In this document: piece after piece, positions 35,677 to 44,887 of the stretch | Position numbering within the stretch: position 1 is the first letter of the stretch | Layout of the letters: each line of letters opens with the position of its first letter | The notes under the pieces: model-generated | Databases searched by the model: none | What the model was told of the DNA's origin: nothing | What the model saw: only the letters and a program-made list of their open reading frames with translations | Assembly (NCBI RefSeq): GCF_029623755.1 | Contig: NZ_CP121106.1 | Span: 755,001-819,000 of the forward strand | Direction: 5' to 3' | DNA length: 64,000 nucleotides | Source: Altererythrobacter sp. CAU 1644 | GTDB taxonomy: Bacteria > Pseudomonadota > Alphaproteobacteria > Sphingomonadales > Sphingomonadaceae | Position numbers and translations under genes: made by a program

Positions 35677-38271
35677 CTAGAAGTTGGCCCGGACAGTCAC
35701 ACCGTAGAAGCGCGGCTCCTCGACGAAGCCGATGCGGCTACGCGCGCCGCCAGGACCACGCAGCGGCGTGTTCGCGGTGATACCTCGCGTAATCTCGTTC
35801 GTCAGGTTGGTACCCCACAGTTCGAACGTGAAGTGCTCGTCGGGCGTCGTGAAACCGACACGCGCATTCACCTTGAAGTAGTTTTCCTGATAGTCGAACG
35901 GCAGCTCCACGATCGCTCCCGAGGAGAGCCGTTCGAAGTGCTGGGTCGAGGTCCGGCGCTTGTCCGAATAGTTGAGATTGACGTTGGCGAGGAAGCCCCA
36001 ACCGGTATCGAACAGCGGACCGTCGTAGGTCATGCCGGTGACAGCGGTGAACTTCGGCGCGTTGGTGAGCGGCTGGCCGCACAGCAGCGACACTGCTGCA
36101 ATCACGTCAAGCGGAGCGCCCTTGTCGCAATCGTTGCCGTACTTGGCTTTCGCGTAGGTACCCGAGGCATTGATGCTGACGTAGTCGTCGACCTTGCCGA
36201 AGATTTCGACTTCGACGCCGCGCGACCGGGCATTGTCCACGTTGAAGGTGGTGAACTGAACCCCGGTAAACTCGAGCACCTGGAAGTCGCTCATATCCAT
36301 CTGGAACAGCGCGACGTTGGCGTTGATCCGGCCGAAGGTACCCTTGAAGCCGATTTCGTAGGCATCGACCTTTTCCGAACGGAACCGCGGATCAGCATAG
36401 ATCGGCGCGACGGGCGTGCCGGCAAGAAGACCGCCGATAACCGCGCCGCTATTGGCCAGGTTGGCCGCCGTCGGGTCAAGGTTGAAACCACCCGATTTGA
36501 AGCCGTGGCTGAAGCTGCCGTAGAGCATCGTATCGAGGGTCGGCTTCCACGTGACCTGGCCGGTATAGGTGATCTCGTCATCCTTGAACCGCAGGTCGAA
36601 TTCACGCGGCAACGGAAGCAGGTTGCTTGCGAGGCCACCGCCCAACAGGGCCGGCGCCGTGAGCGTGACCGGAGCCGTGAAAGAGAAGCAGTTCAGGCCG
36701 ACCAGGCCTGCCCGCAGCGGTGCCGGCACTGTTCCCAGGAGCGCGCCATTGACGCTCGCCTGGCAGGCGGGGTTGGAGGATTCAAGCTGATCGAAGGCGC
36801 CGTCCTTGCGCTCGTCGACATAGCGCGCGCCCAGCGTGATGCTGAGCGTATCGGTAATGTCGAACACGTTGTGCGTGAAGATCGAGAACGAACGTGCTTC
36901 CTGCGTGAACAGGTTGACCGCATAGCCGCCGTTCGCATTGACCGGGACACCGCCGTTGCCGAGCGCCGTCAAGGTGAAAAGCGGGTTGACCCCTGCCACG
37001 GCGCCGAAGTTGCCGGCGCTGACCGCCCGCTGGAAGTCCGGGCCAAGCGTCAGCACGCCCTGCGCATCGATGTCTTCATCGCTGTAATAGGCACCAATGA
37101 GCCAGTCGAGCGCGCCATCGAAGGCTTCACCCTGAAAACGCAGTTCGTGCGTCATCGTCTTGATGAAGTCGCCGTTCTTCGGCAGGCCCGGTAGCGAAGC
37201 CGCGCCGCCGCGGCCGGCAGTGAAGACGTTGAGCGAGACAAAGTCCGATTCCTGCACCGACTCCGATTCGAAATCGCGATAGGAAGCGATGTAGGTCATC
37301 TGGGCCGCGCCAAGATCCCATTTCAGCTCGCCGGAAATGCCCCACTGCTTTGAAGTGTTGACGAAGAGCTGGGAATTGGTGTCGAGATCCTCAAGCGCGT
37401 CAAAGCCGTTGGGCCCCACACCGTCATTGGCCAGTCCATGGAAGGCGAAGAACGGCTGGAGCTCGGTTTCCCGAATGATCACCGCATCGCAGCAGTTTTC
37501 ATCGACTTCCGAATAATCGCCGAGAATACGGATGCTGACGTCAGCAGACGGTTCGGCATAGAGCTGGCCGCGCAGCATGAAGCGGTCACGATTGTTGCTT
37601 TCGGCGCCGGTCACACTCTTCAGGTAACCGTCGCGTTTACGGTAGGAGCCCGAGAAGCGGACGGCGGCCACATCCTGCACCACCGGCACACCGATACCAG
37701 CCTGGACATTCATGAAGTCGTAATTGCCATAGGTCGCGTTTGCGAAACCTTCGACGATGTCGAGGCTCGGACGCTTGGTGGTAATGTTGAGCGCACCAGC
37801 CGAGGTGTTGCGACCGAACAGCGTGCCCTGCGGGCCACGCAGCACTTCGAGCCGCTCGAGGTCCATCAGGTCGCCCAGCGCGACGCCGGGGCGCGACTGG
37901 TAGACACCGTCGATGAAGACGCCGACCGAGCTTTCGAGACCGGTGTTGTTGCCCGTCGTACCAACGCCGCGGATCTTGATCGAGGTTCCCTGGGTTTCGG
38001 TCTGCGACGATTGAATGTTGAAGCTCGGCGAAATCGAGGACAGCGACTTGATGTCCGAGATCCCCTGGCGCTCCAGTTGTTCGGGCTGAACCGCGGTGAC
38101 AGCGATAGGAATATCCTGGACGTCGGCGGCGCGCAGGGTGGCCGTGACGATAATTACGTTATCGTCCGGCAGTACGCCGTCATCGGCTTCGTCATCCTGG
38201 GCGAACGCGGGCGTTGCCAGGAAACTGCTGGCCATGAGGCCGCACGCGAAGGTAGCGAGCTTACGATTCAT
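35677..38271 (-). CDS. TonB-dependent outer-membrane receptor
   Basis: 864 residues from the ATG at 38271, which has AGGAG 13 bp ahead. Signal peptide MNRKLATFACGLMASSFLAT-PAFA, then the TonB-box-like DDNVIIVTATLRAADVQDIP, the plug domain (IKIRGVGTTGNNTGLESSVG, VFIDGVYQSRPG, LEVLRGPQGTLFGRNTSAGA) and the 22-strand barrel ending in a C-terminal aromatic (TVRANF). It imports a bulky substrate, energised by TonB. Such receptors in sphingomonads often sit beside catabolic genes for that substrate. A TetR-like palindrome is in its upstream region (38421-38432). Confidence 0.92.
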   Translation of the reverse strand: MNRKLATFACGLMASSFLATPAFAQDDEADDGVLPDDNVIIVTATLRAADVQDIPIAVTAVQPEQLERQGISDIKSLSSISPSFNIQSSQTETQGTSIKIRGVGTTGNNTGLESSVGVFIDGVYQSRPGVALGDLMDLERLEVLRGPQGTLFGRNTSAGALNITTKRPSLDIVEGFANATYGNYDFMNVQAGIGVPVVQDVAAVRFSGSYRKRDGYLKSVTGAESNNRDRFMLRGQLYAEPSADVSIRILGDYSEVDENCCDAVIIRETELQPFFAFHGLANDGVGPNGFDALEDLDTNSQLFVNTSKQWGISGELKWDLGAAQMTYIASYRDFESESVQESDFVSLNVFTAGRGGAASLPGLPKNGDFIKTMTHELRFQGEAFDGALDWLIGAYYSDEDIDAQGVLTLGPDFQRAVSAGNFGAVAGVNPLFTLTALGNGGVPVNANGGYAVNLFTQEARSFSIFTHNVFDITDTLSITLGARYVDERKDGAFDQLESSNPACQASVNGALLGTVPAPLRAGLVGLNCFSFTAPVTLTAPALLGGGLASNLLPLPREFDLRFKDDEITYTGQVTWKPTLDTMLYGSFSHGFKSGGFNLDPTAANLANSGAVIGGLLAGTPVAPIYADPRFRSEKVDAYEIGFKGTFGRINANVALFQMDMSDFQVLEFTGVQFTTFNVDNARSRGVEVEIFGKVDDYVSINASGTYAKAKYGNDCDKGAPLDVIAAVSLLCGQPLTNAPKFTAVTGMTYDGPLFDTGWGFLANVNLNYSDKRRTSTQHFERLSSGAIVELPFDYQENYFKVNARVGFTTPDEHFTFELWGTNLTNEITRGITANTPLRGPGGARSRIGFVEEPRFYGVTVRANF

Positions 38272-38420
38272 TTTGGGGGGCTCCTCTCCAAAAACCCGAT
38301 TATTGCGCGAAACATTTACCAGCCAGAAGGTTATTACAACAGGGGGGTTGCGCAACTGCGAGGCGGTTGATGCATTTTTGTCACAACGTAACGCCAAGGC
38401 TTTGGATGCCGTAACGTAAA

Positions 38421-38432
38421 CTGACCGGTCAG
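38421..38432. promoter_or_regulatory. Palindrome CTGACCGGTCAG, TetR-type operator candidate
   Basis: Perfect 12-bp palindrome followed directly by an overlapping GGTCAG. TGACCGGTCA-like sites are common targets of TetR-family repressors. It lies 150 bp ahead of the TonB receptor and 137 bp ahead of the BVMO, where one regulator could control both. Confidence 0.5.
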
Positions 38433-38504
38433 GTCAGAGATGCTGCGCCCGCCAAGCGAATTCATCACTTCATCGGCCCGATTATCTCGTCTTATCAGTG
38501 CCAC

Positions 38505-38517
38505 GAAACTGGGTTTC
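38505..38517. promoter_or_regulatory. Inverted repeat GAAAC-N3-GTTTC upstream of the BVMO
   Basis: A 5-bp perfect inverted repeat with 3-bp spacer, 52 bp before the monooxygenase ATG. The half-sites are the same as in the GTTTC-N4-GAAAC elements but face the other way, resembling the (C/G)AAAC-N2to4-GTTT(C/G) pattern reported for the fatty-acid regulator PsrA. Confidence 0.35.
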
Positions 38518-38568
38518 AAATTGCAATCATGACTCGCCTTACGGACGGCTCTGTGCTTGTTTGGCGGT

Positions 38569-40068
38569 ATGGAAGATACCGCAAGACCCGCTACGCAGTC
38601 GGACCATGACGTGCTGATCGTCGGCGCCGGAATTTCCGGTATCGGAATGGCCGCACATCTCGGGATGAAGCTGCCCGACCTTACCTACACCATCCTCGAA
38701 CGGCGTGACGACCTGGGCGGTACCTGGGACCTATTCCGTTATCCCGGCATCCGGACCGACAGCGACATGCACACCTTCGGCTACGAGTTCGAACCGTGGC
38801 GCAGCGAAAACCGGATCGTCAGCGCTCAGAACATAAAGGACTATCTCAACGGCGTCATCGACAAGCACGATATCCGCCGCCGCATTCAATATGGGCAGCA
38901 CGTCGTCTCGGCTGACTTCCGCCACGAGGACGCCCGTTGGCACGTCGTGGTCGAGGCCGATGGCGTGCAGCGCAAGGTAACCGCCAACTGGCTGTTTCTC
39001 GGCACGGGTTATTACGATTACGACCAGGCATATGATGCGGGGTTCGACTTCTCGAACTTCGAAGGCGAGGTGCTTCATCCCCAATTCTGGCCCGACGATC
39101 TCGACTACGCTGGCAAGAATGTTGTCGTGGTCGGTTCGGGTGCGACGGCCATCACCATCGTCCCGGTAATGGCCCAGCAGGCAGCCAAGGTCACGATGCT
39201 GCAGCGGACGCCAACCTGGATCCGCAACATCCCTTCGCAGGACCGCATCGCCCGGTTCCTGCGCAAGATCCTGCCGGAGGATCTGGCTTACAAGATCATC
39301 CGCTGGCGCAACATTCGCCTCACGGATTTCATGATCAAGCGGTGCGAAACCCATCCGCAGCAGGTTGCCGAACATCTGACCAAGCGCGCCCAGGAAAGCT
39401 TGGGCGACAAGTACCGAGAGGCAGATTTCACCCCGCCCTATCGTCCGTGGGAGCAGCGCATGTGCTTCATTCCCGATGACGACCTGTTCGAGGCGATCAA
39501 TCGCGGCAAGGCGGAGGTCGTAACCGATACGATCGACCGCTTCGAGGGGCGCGAGGTCGTGCTGAAATCGGGCAAGCGGGTGCCCGCCGACATCGTCGTG
39601 ACCGCAACCGGATTGCAGCTCGCAATGGCCGGCAAAATCGCGCTCAGCGTGGAAGGCGAGCAGGTCAATTTCCGTGACCACTTCTATTACAAGGGGTGCA
39701 TGTTCTCGAACATTCCCAACTTCTCGACTTTCTTCGGCTACACCAATGCCAGTTGGACGCTGCGGGTCGACGTGGTGGGCAACTACATCTGCAGGTTATT
39801 CGCGCATATGAAAGCTACAGGGGCCGAGATCGCGACGCCCTATTTGCCGGCAGATCACAGGATGGAGAGGGAGGAATTCTTCAACCTCTCCTCGAACTAC
39901 ATCAAGCGTTCGCTCGACATGCTGCCCAGCAACGGCCCGGTCTGGCCCTGGCAATTGGGCATGGATTATCTCGAAGACCGCAAGGTCATGCGCGCCACCC
40001 CGGTCGTCGACGGCGTGCTGCGGTTCGAGAATGCCCATTCCGAAGAACGGCGCCAAGCTGCGGAGTAG
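38569..40068 (+). CDS. Baeyer-Villiger-type flavin monooxygenase
   Basis: 499 residues from the ATG at 38569. FAD-binding GAGISG is at 19-24, the NADPH-binding VVVGSGATA near 186, and between them FEGEVLHPQFWP (residues 164-175) fits the type I BVMO fingerprint FxGxxxHxxxW(P/D) exactly. Such enzymes insert oxygen next to a carbonyl, turning ketones into esters or lactones. The length is at the small end for cyclohexanone-type enzymes and typical of the CzcO-like group. Neighbouring TonB receptor and acyl-CoA genes suggest a catabolic role. Confidence 0.85.
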   Translation: MEDTARPATQSDHDVLIVGAGISGIGMAAHLGMKLPDLTYTILERRDDLGGTWDLFRYPGIRTDSDMHTFGYEFEPWRSENRIVSAQNIKDYLNGVIDKHDIRRRIQYGQHVVSADFRHEDARWHVVVEADGVQRKVTANWLFLGTGYYDYDQAYDAGFDFSNFEGEVLHPQFWPDDLDYAGKNVVVVGSGATAITIVPVMAQQAAKVTMLQRTPTWIRNIPSQDRIARFLRKILPEDLAYKIIRWRNIRLTDFMIKRCETHPQQVAEHLTKRAQESLGDKYREADFTPPYRPWEQRMCFIPDDDLFEAINRGKAEVVTDTIDRFEGREVVLKSGKRVPADIVVTATGLQLAMAGKIALSVEGEQVNFRDHFYYKGCMFSNIPNFSTFFGYTNASWTLRVDVVGNYICRLFAHMKATGAEIATPYLPADHRMEREEFFNLSSNYIKRSLDMLPSNGPVWPWQLGMDYLEDRKVMRATPVVDGVLRFENAHSEERRQAAE

Positions 40069-40101
40069 CGCGCGGCGCGATCCTGCCTTAAGGCTTGCGG
40101 C

Positions 40102-40866
40102 ATGAGCGCAACGGATAAAGTCTGGACCGCCGGGCTCGTCGTTATCGGCGACGAGATTCTGTCGGGACGTACGCATGACAAGAACATCGCACAGGTCGCA
40201 AGTTGGCTGCAGGTCCAGGGCATTCGCCTGTCCGAAGTGCGTGTCGTGCCCGATGTCGAAGCGCGCATCGCTGAAGCGGTGAACGCATTGCGAGAAGCCT
40301 ACGACTATCTCTTCACCACCGGCGGGATCGGCCCGACCCATGACGACATTACGGTCGATGCCGTAGCCAGGGCGCTGTGTGTGCCGGTCGTGATCCACCC
40401 CGAAGCGCGCGCCATGCTGGAGCGCTACTACGCCAGCCGCGACATGACGCTGACGGAGGCGAGGCTGCGCATGGCGCGGGTGCCGGAAGGCGCCGAACTC
40501 ATCCCCAACCGGATGTCGGGTGCGCCGGGGATCAAGCTGGGCAACCTCCACCTGATGGCGGGGGTGCCGCATATCACCGCCGGCATGCTCGACGCGCTGA
40601 CCGGAACGCTCGAGGGCGGCGCGCCGTTGCTCAGCGAGACGGTGGGCTGCTGGACCGCCGAAAGCGAGGTCGCCGATATCTTGCGCGAAGTCGAGAAAGC
40701 GCACGAGAACTGCCAGATCGGCAGCTACCCCTTCTTCCGCGACGGCAAGGTCGGGGCCAATTTTGTGGTCCGCTCGACCGCGGCGGACGACCTCGCGAGT
40801 TGTATCGACACGCTATGCGAGGCGCTCGGCGAAGCCGGGGTCGATTTCACTCCCGGCGGGATCTGA
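40102..40866 (+). CDS. CinA-like molybdopterin-binding domain protein
   Basis: 254 residues forming the MoCF_biosynth/COG1058 domain of CinA only: AGLVVIGDEILSGRTHDKNI, YDYLFTTGGIGPTHDDITVD and the later GAPGIKLGNLHLMAGVPHIT. The C-terminal nicotinamide-mononucleotide deamidase domain of full CinA is absent. The single-domain form is common in alphaproteobacteria. A pyrophosphatase-type action on nucleotide compounds is known for COG1058, but not provable here. Confidence 0.85.
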   Translation: MSATDKVWTAGLVVIGDEILSGRTHDKNIAQVASWLQVQGIRLSEVRVVPDVEARIAEAVNALREAYDYLFTTGGIGPTHDDITVDAVARALCVPVVIHPEARAMLERYYASRDMTLTEARLRMARVPEGAELIPNRMSGAPGIKLGNLHLMAGVPHITAGMLDALTGTLEGGAPLLSETVGCWTAESEVADILREVEKAHENCQIGSYPFFRDGKVGANFVVRSTAADDLASCIDTLCEALGEAGVDFTPGGI

Positions 40867-40945
40867 TCCAAACTTCGCAAGCGCCCGATTTACGCTTCAT
40901 TCGGCGTGATTTGCTCCTATGCTGGATCGGAGCTGAGGGGGCGCA

Positions 40946-43831
40946 ATGGAAATCCTGCTGATCATGGCGCTTGGCGGCGCGGTTATCTGGTTGAAAAATC
41001 GGGTCGACCAGCTCGAGCAGCGCGTTTCCCAGTTTGAGGCTGACGGCGCTTCGGCGGCATCCCCGCCGGAGGTAAGTGCTCCCTTGCCGACGACTGAATC
41101 CGTGAAGCCGGCCACGCCCAGCGTCCCGCTGGTCAGGCGAGAGCAGGAGAGTACGACCGGCGCTACCGCGACGCCCGAGCCTCAGGCCGAGGCCTCACCG
41201 ACGCCCGCCCAGGCGGATATCAAAGGTGTCGCCGAGCGGTTTTCACTTCCGCGTATCCAGTTCGATTTCGAGGACATTTTCGGTCGTCGCCTGCCGATCT
41301 GGGCAGGCGGGGTAACTTTGGCGGTCGCGGGCGTATTCCTGGTACGATATTCCATCGAATCCGGGCTCCTTACGCCTGCCGTCCGCGTGGCATTGGCGTT
41401 CCTGTTCGGGCTCGGCCTCCTGGGCGGGGCGGAATGGGCCTATCGCAACGAAGCGAGGATCGAGGACGAACGCGTCCGTCAGGCGCTCGCAGGCGCAGGT
41501 CTCGCGACCCTCTACGCCGCCTTCTACCTTGCCGGTTCGCAATATGGCCTCATCGGCCAGACGGCGGCGTTCGTGGGCCTTGCTTTGGTGACTGCCGGAG
41601 CGATCGCACTGTCCTATCGCTTCGGCCTGCCATCCGCGGTCCTGGGATTGGTTGGCGGCTTCGCAGCGCCTGCGTTGGTCGGGGGAGACGAAGCCAACCT
41701 CCCCTTGCTCGCCCTCTACCTCGGCCTCGTGACAGCCGGGTTGACCTACACCGGGCAGCGGCAGCAGCGCCCTTGGCTGTCGATCGCAGCGCTCGTGTTC
41801 GGTCTCGGATGGGGCGCGCTGCTGTTGCTTTCGGACGATCCGGGCGTCGCCGAGCTACTCGCACTCGGGCTCTATTTCATTGTCCTAGGGGCGGTGCTTC
41901 CGACCATGCTGGGCGGCCAGACGTTCGAGCGCCCGCTGCGCCTCGCCTCGGCGTTCGTTGCCAGCGTCCAACTGGCGCTGTTGGTCGACCAAGGCGGATA
42001 CGCGCCCCTGGCCTGGGGGCTCTACCTGCTGCTCGGTGCAACCCTCGGCTATTTCGCCTGGCGCGATGCACGCTTGCGCGAAAGCAGCGCGATCGCCGCC
42101 GTGGTCGGCATCCTGCTGCTGGCACAATGGGAGATAGAAGCTGTCCCCACCGCCTTCGCGCTGGTCGGGGTCGGACTGGCGGCGGTTTTTGCAGCGATCC
42201 CGCTGGCCCACATCTGGCGGCGCGACGAGCGGATGGTCGACTGGTTGCAACTGGCCGGCGTCCCACTTGGCATTGCGGCGGTCGCCTATGGCACCTTCGG
42301 CAGCTTCGATGCGGACCTGTTCGAACCGAGGCTCGCCCTCGCTACCGCGACACTGGCGGTGTTGCCGGCGCTGGGGGCGTGGCGTCTGTGGCAAGGCGAT
42401 CGCGCGATTGCGACCGTCACCCTGCTTGGCTCTGCCGGCCTGCTGGCTTTTGCCGCGCTGCTGATGGCGACCCCGGGATGGATTGCGGTCGCGATGGCGG
42501 CACTGGTATTCTTCGCGCTCTTCGGCTTGGTCAGGGATCGCGAGGATCGCCATTACAGCGTGCTCCTGTGGAGTTTCGCCGTGCTCTCGCTCCTCGCACT
42601 GGCCCTTGGCATGCCGTCGGAATCCGAACTCGCACGTTTGGGCGGCGAGGGTTGGACCGATGATCGCGTGCGACCCCTGATCCGCTGGATTTCGGCAACG
42701 CTGCCCTTTCTCGCACTGGCCTGGCGCGAGAGTTCGACCGAATCCCGCCGCGTGGGCGAAGCTCTGGCGGCCCTGCTCGCCTACGGAGCGCTGGCACAGA
42801 TGCTGCCGTCCGATGCGCTGGCCTGGACCGTGGCCCTCGCAGCGATCGCGGTATTCTATCGGCTGCGTGACCGCATGGTCGCCCAGTGGGTCTTTCTCGC
42901 CATCGCTGGCCTCTGGGCACTGGCACCGTTTTTCGAATGGCTCGCGGCAGGGGCCGAGGCGATTGTCGGCGATCCGCTCTTGATCGATCGGCTGCCCAGC
43001 CTGCGCGCTGCACTGCTCCATATTGCGCCCGTCGGCGCGGCATTGGCGGTGACAGGGTTGCCTGGCGTCAAGGATAACAGCCGACTGGTCGATGGCCGCC
43101 TGCTGGCCGCGCCGGTGGCGCTGGTCGTCGCGCATATCCTCTTCAAGCAGGTCTTCGCCATCGCCGATCTCACCCAGTTCGTCAGCCAAGGACTGTTGGA
43201 ACGGACCTTGTGGGAGGCGCTGCTGCTCGGCACCGGCTGGCTGGTTCTGAGAGGTGCCGGACCGCTCAAGCCGCAGCCGCTGCTCGCTGGGAGTCTGGCG
43301 GCAATGGCGCTCGCCCACGCTGCCTGGTTCAGTGGTCTGGTCCACAGCCCGCTACTGGACCGCCAGGCGATCGGCCCCGCCCCGCTGGCGAATCTTGCCC
43401 TGGCGGCGACCGTCGTCGCTGCGCTAGCGGCCGTGATGCTGCGCCAGCTCGCTATCGAGCGTTTCCGGCCGATCTTCGATGGCATCATCATGATCGTGAT
43501 CAGCATCGGCGCGATCGTCCTGCTGCGTCAGGCCTTCGGCGGCAGCATCCCGGTAGATGTGCCGCTCGGCCAGACCGAAGACCTGTTGCGTTCGCTTCTC
43601 GGGATCTTGCTCGCCCTCGCCTTCCTGTTCGTTGGCAGCAAGCGCGGCGAGCGCAGCTGGCGGATCGGGTCGTTGGTGCTGATGCTGCTGGCGGTAGCAA
43701 AGGTCTTCCTGTTCGACACGGCGGGCCTCGAAGGACTGCTCAGGATCGCCAGTTTCATGGCACTGGGTTTCAGCCTGATCGGGATAGGGTGGTTCTATAG
43801 CCGTCAGCTGCGCACCACCGAGCCGCAGTAA
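40946..43831 (+). CDS. Very large DUF2339 polytopic membrane protein
   Basis: 961 residues. A short N-terminal helix with a coiled-coil stretch (VIWLKNRVDQLEQRVSQFEA), a Pro/Thr/Ala-rich linker to about residue 95, the conserved FDFEDIFGRRLPIWAGGVTL, then about 25 hydrophobic segments to the C-terminus. DUF2339 proteins have no assigned function; the fold suggests a transporter or a membrane enzyme. It is followed after 81 bp by the deacetylase gene. Confidence 0.8.
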   Translation: MEILLIMALGGAVIWLKNRVDQLEQRVSQFEADGASAASPPEVSAPLPTTESVKPATPSVPLVRREQESTTGATATPEPQAEASPTPAQADIKGVAERFSLPRIQFDFEDIFGRRLPIWAGGVTLAVAGVFLVRYSIESGLLTPAVRVALAFLFGLGLLGGAEWAYRNEARIEDERVRQALAGAGLATLYAAFYLAGSQYGLIGQTAAFVGLALVTAGAIALSYRFGLPSAVLGLVGGFAAPALVGGDEANLPLLALYLGLVTAGLTYTGQRQQRPWLSIAALVFGLGWGALLLLSDDPGVAELLALGLYFIVLGAVLPTMLGGQTFERPLRLASAFVASVQLALLVDQGGYAPLAWGLYLLLGATLGYFAWRDARLRESSAIAAVVGILLLAQWEIEAVPTAFALVGVGLAAVFAAIPLAHIWRRDERMVDWLQLAGVPLGIAAVAYGTFGSFDADLFEPRLALATATLAVLPALGAWRLWQGDRAIATVTLLGSAGLLAFAALLMATPGWIAVAMAALVFFALFGLVRDREDRHYSVLLWSFAVLSLLALALGMPSESELARLGGEGWTDDRVRPLIRWISATLPFLALAWRESSTESRRVGEALAALLAYGALAQMLPSDALAWTVALAAIAVFYRLRDRMVAQWVFLAIAGLWALAPFFEWLAAGAEAIVGDPLLIDRLPSLRAALLHIAPVGAALAVTGLPGVKDNSRLVDGRLLAAPVALVVAHILFKQVFAIADLTQFVSQGLLERTLWEALLLGTGWLVLRGAGPLKPQPLLAGSLAAMALAHAAWFSGLVHSPLLDRQAIGPAPLANLALAATVVAALAAVMLRQLAIERFRPIFDGIIMIVISIGAIVLLRQAFGGSIPVDVPLGQTEDLLRSLLGILLALAFLFVGSKRGERSWRIGSLVLMLLAVAKVFLFDTAGLEGLLRIASFMALGFSLIGIGWFYSRQLRTTEPQ

Positions 43832-43912
43832 CGCAAGGCATCAAGGCGCTGAAAAGAGGCTAGAAAACTTGTAAAACGAGGTCTTAACCTCTGTGCGCTA
43901 TGCCCTTGCGCG

Positions 43913-44887
43913 ATGACACAGGTGTATATCACGATCGATACCGAATATTCTTCGGGCCTGATGACTTCGCCCTGTCCGGTCGACCGGGCGGAAAACTTTG
44001 CGCGCTCGATCGCCTGCATCACCCCCGATGGACCCGCTGGGATCACCCATAAGCTCGACCTGCTTGGCAGGTACGGCCAGAAGGCCGTGTTCTTCGTTGA
44101 TCCCATGCCTGCGCTGATCTGGGGTGTTGCCGCCATCGAAGACATCGTCGGGCCGATCATCGAAGCCGGTCAGGACGTTCAGCTCCACCTGCATACCGAA
44201 TGGCTCGAGCTAGCGGGTCCAGCCAACCACCTGGGCACCAGGACCGGGCTCAATCTCGCCGACTTCAACTTCGACGAGCAGTGCCAGCTGCTCGCTTACG
44301 CCCGCGAAACGCTGATCGCAGCAGGCGCACCGGACCCGGTCGCCTTTCGTGCCGGAAACTACGGTGCCAATGACGACACGCTGCGCGCGCTAGCGGCACT
44401 TGGCTTGCGCTACGACACCAGCCATTGTCCGGGCATCGCCGACGGGCACTGCCGGATTTCGCTCGGCCGGGACGTCCGCGACCCCGTGCTCTACAAAGGC
44501 GTGATAGAGGTTCCAGTGGGCAGTATCGGGACCACCGACGGGGGCCAGCGCCACGCCCAGATTACCGCGCTCTCACGGCGGGAAATGATCGCTGCGGTCC
44601 GGCATGCGCGCGATCACGGGCAGAGCTGCTTCACTTTCGTGTCGCATAGTTTCGAACTCATCAACCGGCGCAAGCTGGCGGTGAACAGGATCGTGCGCCG
44701 CCGGTTCGAGGGGCTGTGCCGAGATCTCGCCGCACTCCGCGGGGTCGAGACCGCGAACTATCGCGACAACCCGCCGCTGTTTACCGGTAGCGGCCCAAGC
44801 ATAGAGCCGCTCCCGCCGAGCACCATCCGCACCGGGCTGCGGCACGCCGAACAGATCGTTTCGAACACGCTTTACGGCGCGCTGTGA
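43913..44887 (+). CDS. Polysaccharide deacetylase-family protein
   Basis: 324 residues without a signal peptide. The NodB-like fold starts TQVYITIDTEYSSGLM, with a catalytic-base Asp in ITIDTE, metal-site histidines in VQLHLHTEW, and FRAGNYGANDDTLRALAALG as the motif that closes the active site. It probably removes acyl groups from a cell-surface or capsule polymer precursor. The GNAT gene follows with a 4-bp GTGA overlap; deacetylase plus acetyltransferase pairs modify exopolysaccharide in XrtA/PEP-CTERM-type loci, but no such genes are visible here. Confidence 0.78.
   Translation: MTQVYITIDTEYSSGLMTSPCPVDRAENFARSIACITPDGPAGITHKLDLLGRYGQKAVFFVDPMPALIWGVAAIEDIVGPIIEAGQDVQLHLHTEWLELAGPANHLGTRTGLNLADFNFDEQCQLLAYARETLIAAGAPDPVAFRAGNYGANDDTLRALAALGLRYDTSHCPGIADGHCRISLGRDVRDPVLYKGVIEVPVGSIGTTDGGQRHAQITALSRREMIAAVRHARDHGQSCFTFVSHSFELINRRKLAVNRIVRRRFEGLCRDLAALRGVETANYRDNPPLFTGSGPSIEPLPPSTIRTGLRHAEQIVSNTLYGAL

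Larger units (their letters stand above)
38272..38568. other. Divergent promoter region of TonB receptor and BVMO
   Basis: 297 bp without a gene. It holds a perfect 12-bp palindrome (38421-38432), a GAAAC-TGG-GTTTC inverted repeat (38505-38517) near the BVMO, and a direct repeat of GTAACG around 38384-38417. Promoter boxes are not clear. Confidence 0.6.

Noticed and set aside
35659..37194. 511-codon plus-strand frame opposite the TonB receptor
   Set aside because: Antisense to the receptor barrel, with an Arg/Glu-rich composition of no known fold.
41885..43345. 486-codon minus-strand frame within the DUF2339 gene
   Set aside because: Low-complexity, Arg/Gln-rich composition and opposite a clear membrane protein; a GC-rich shadow.
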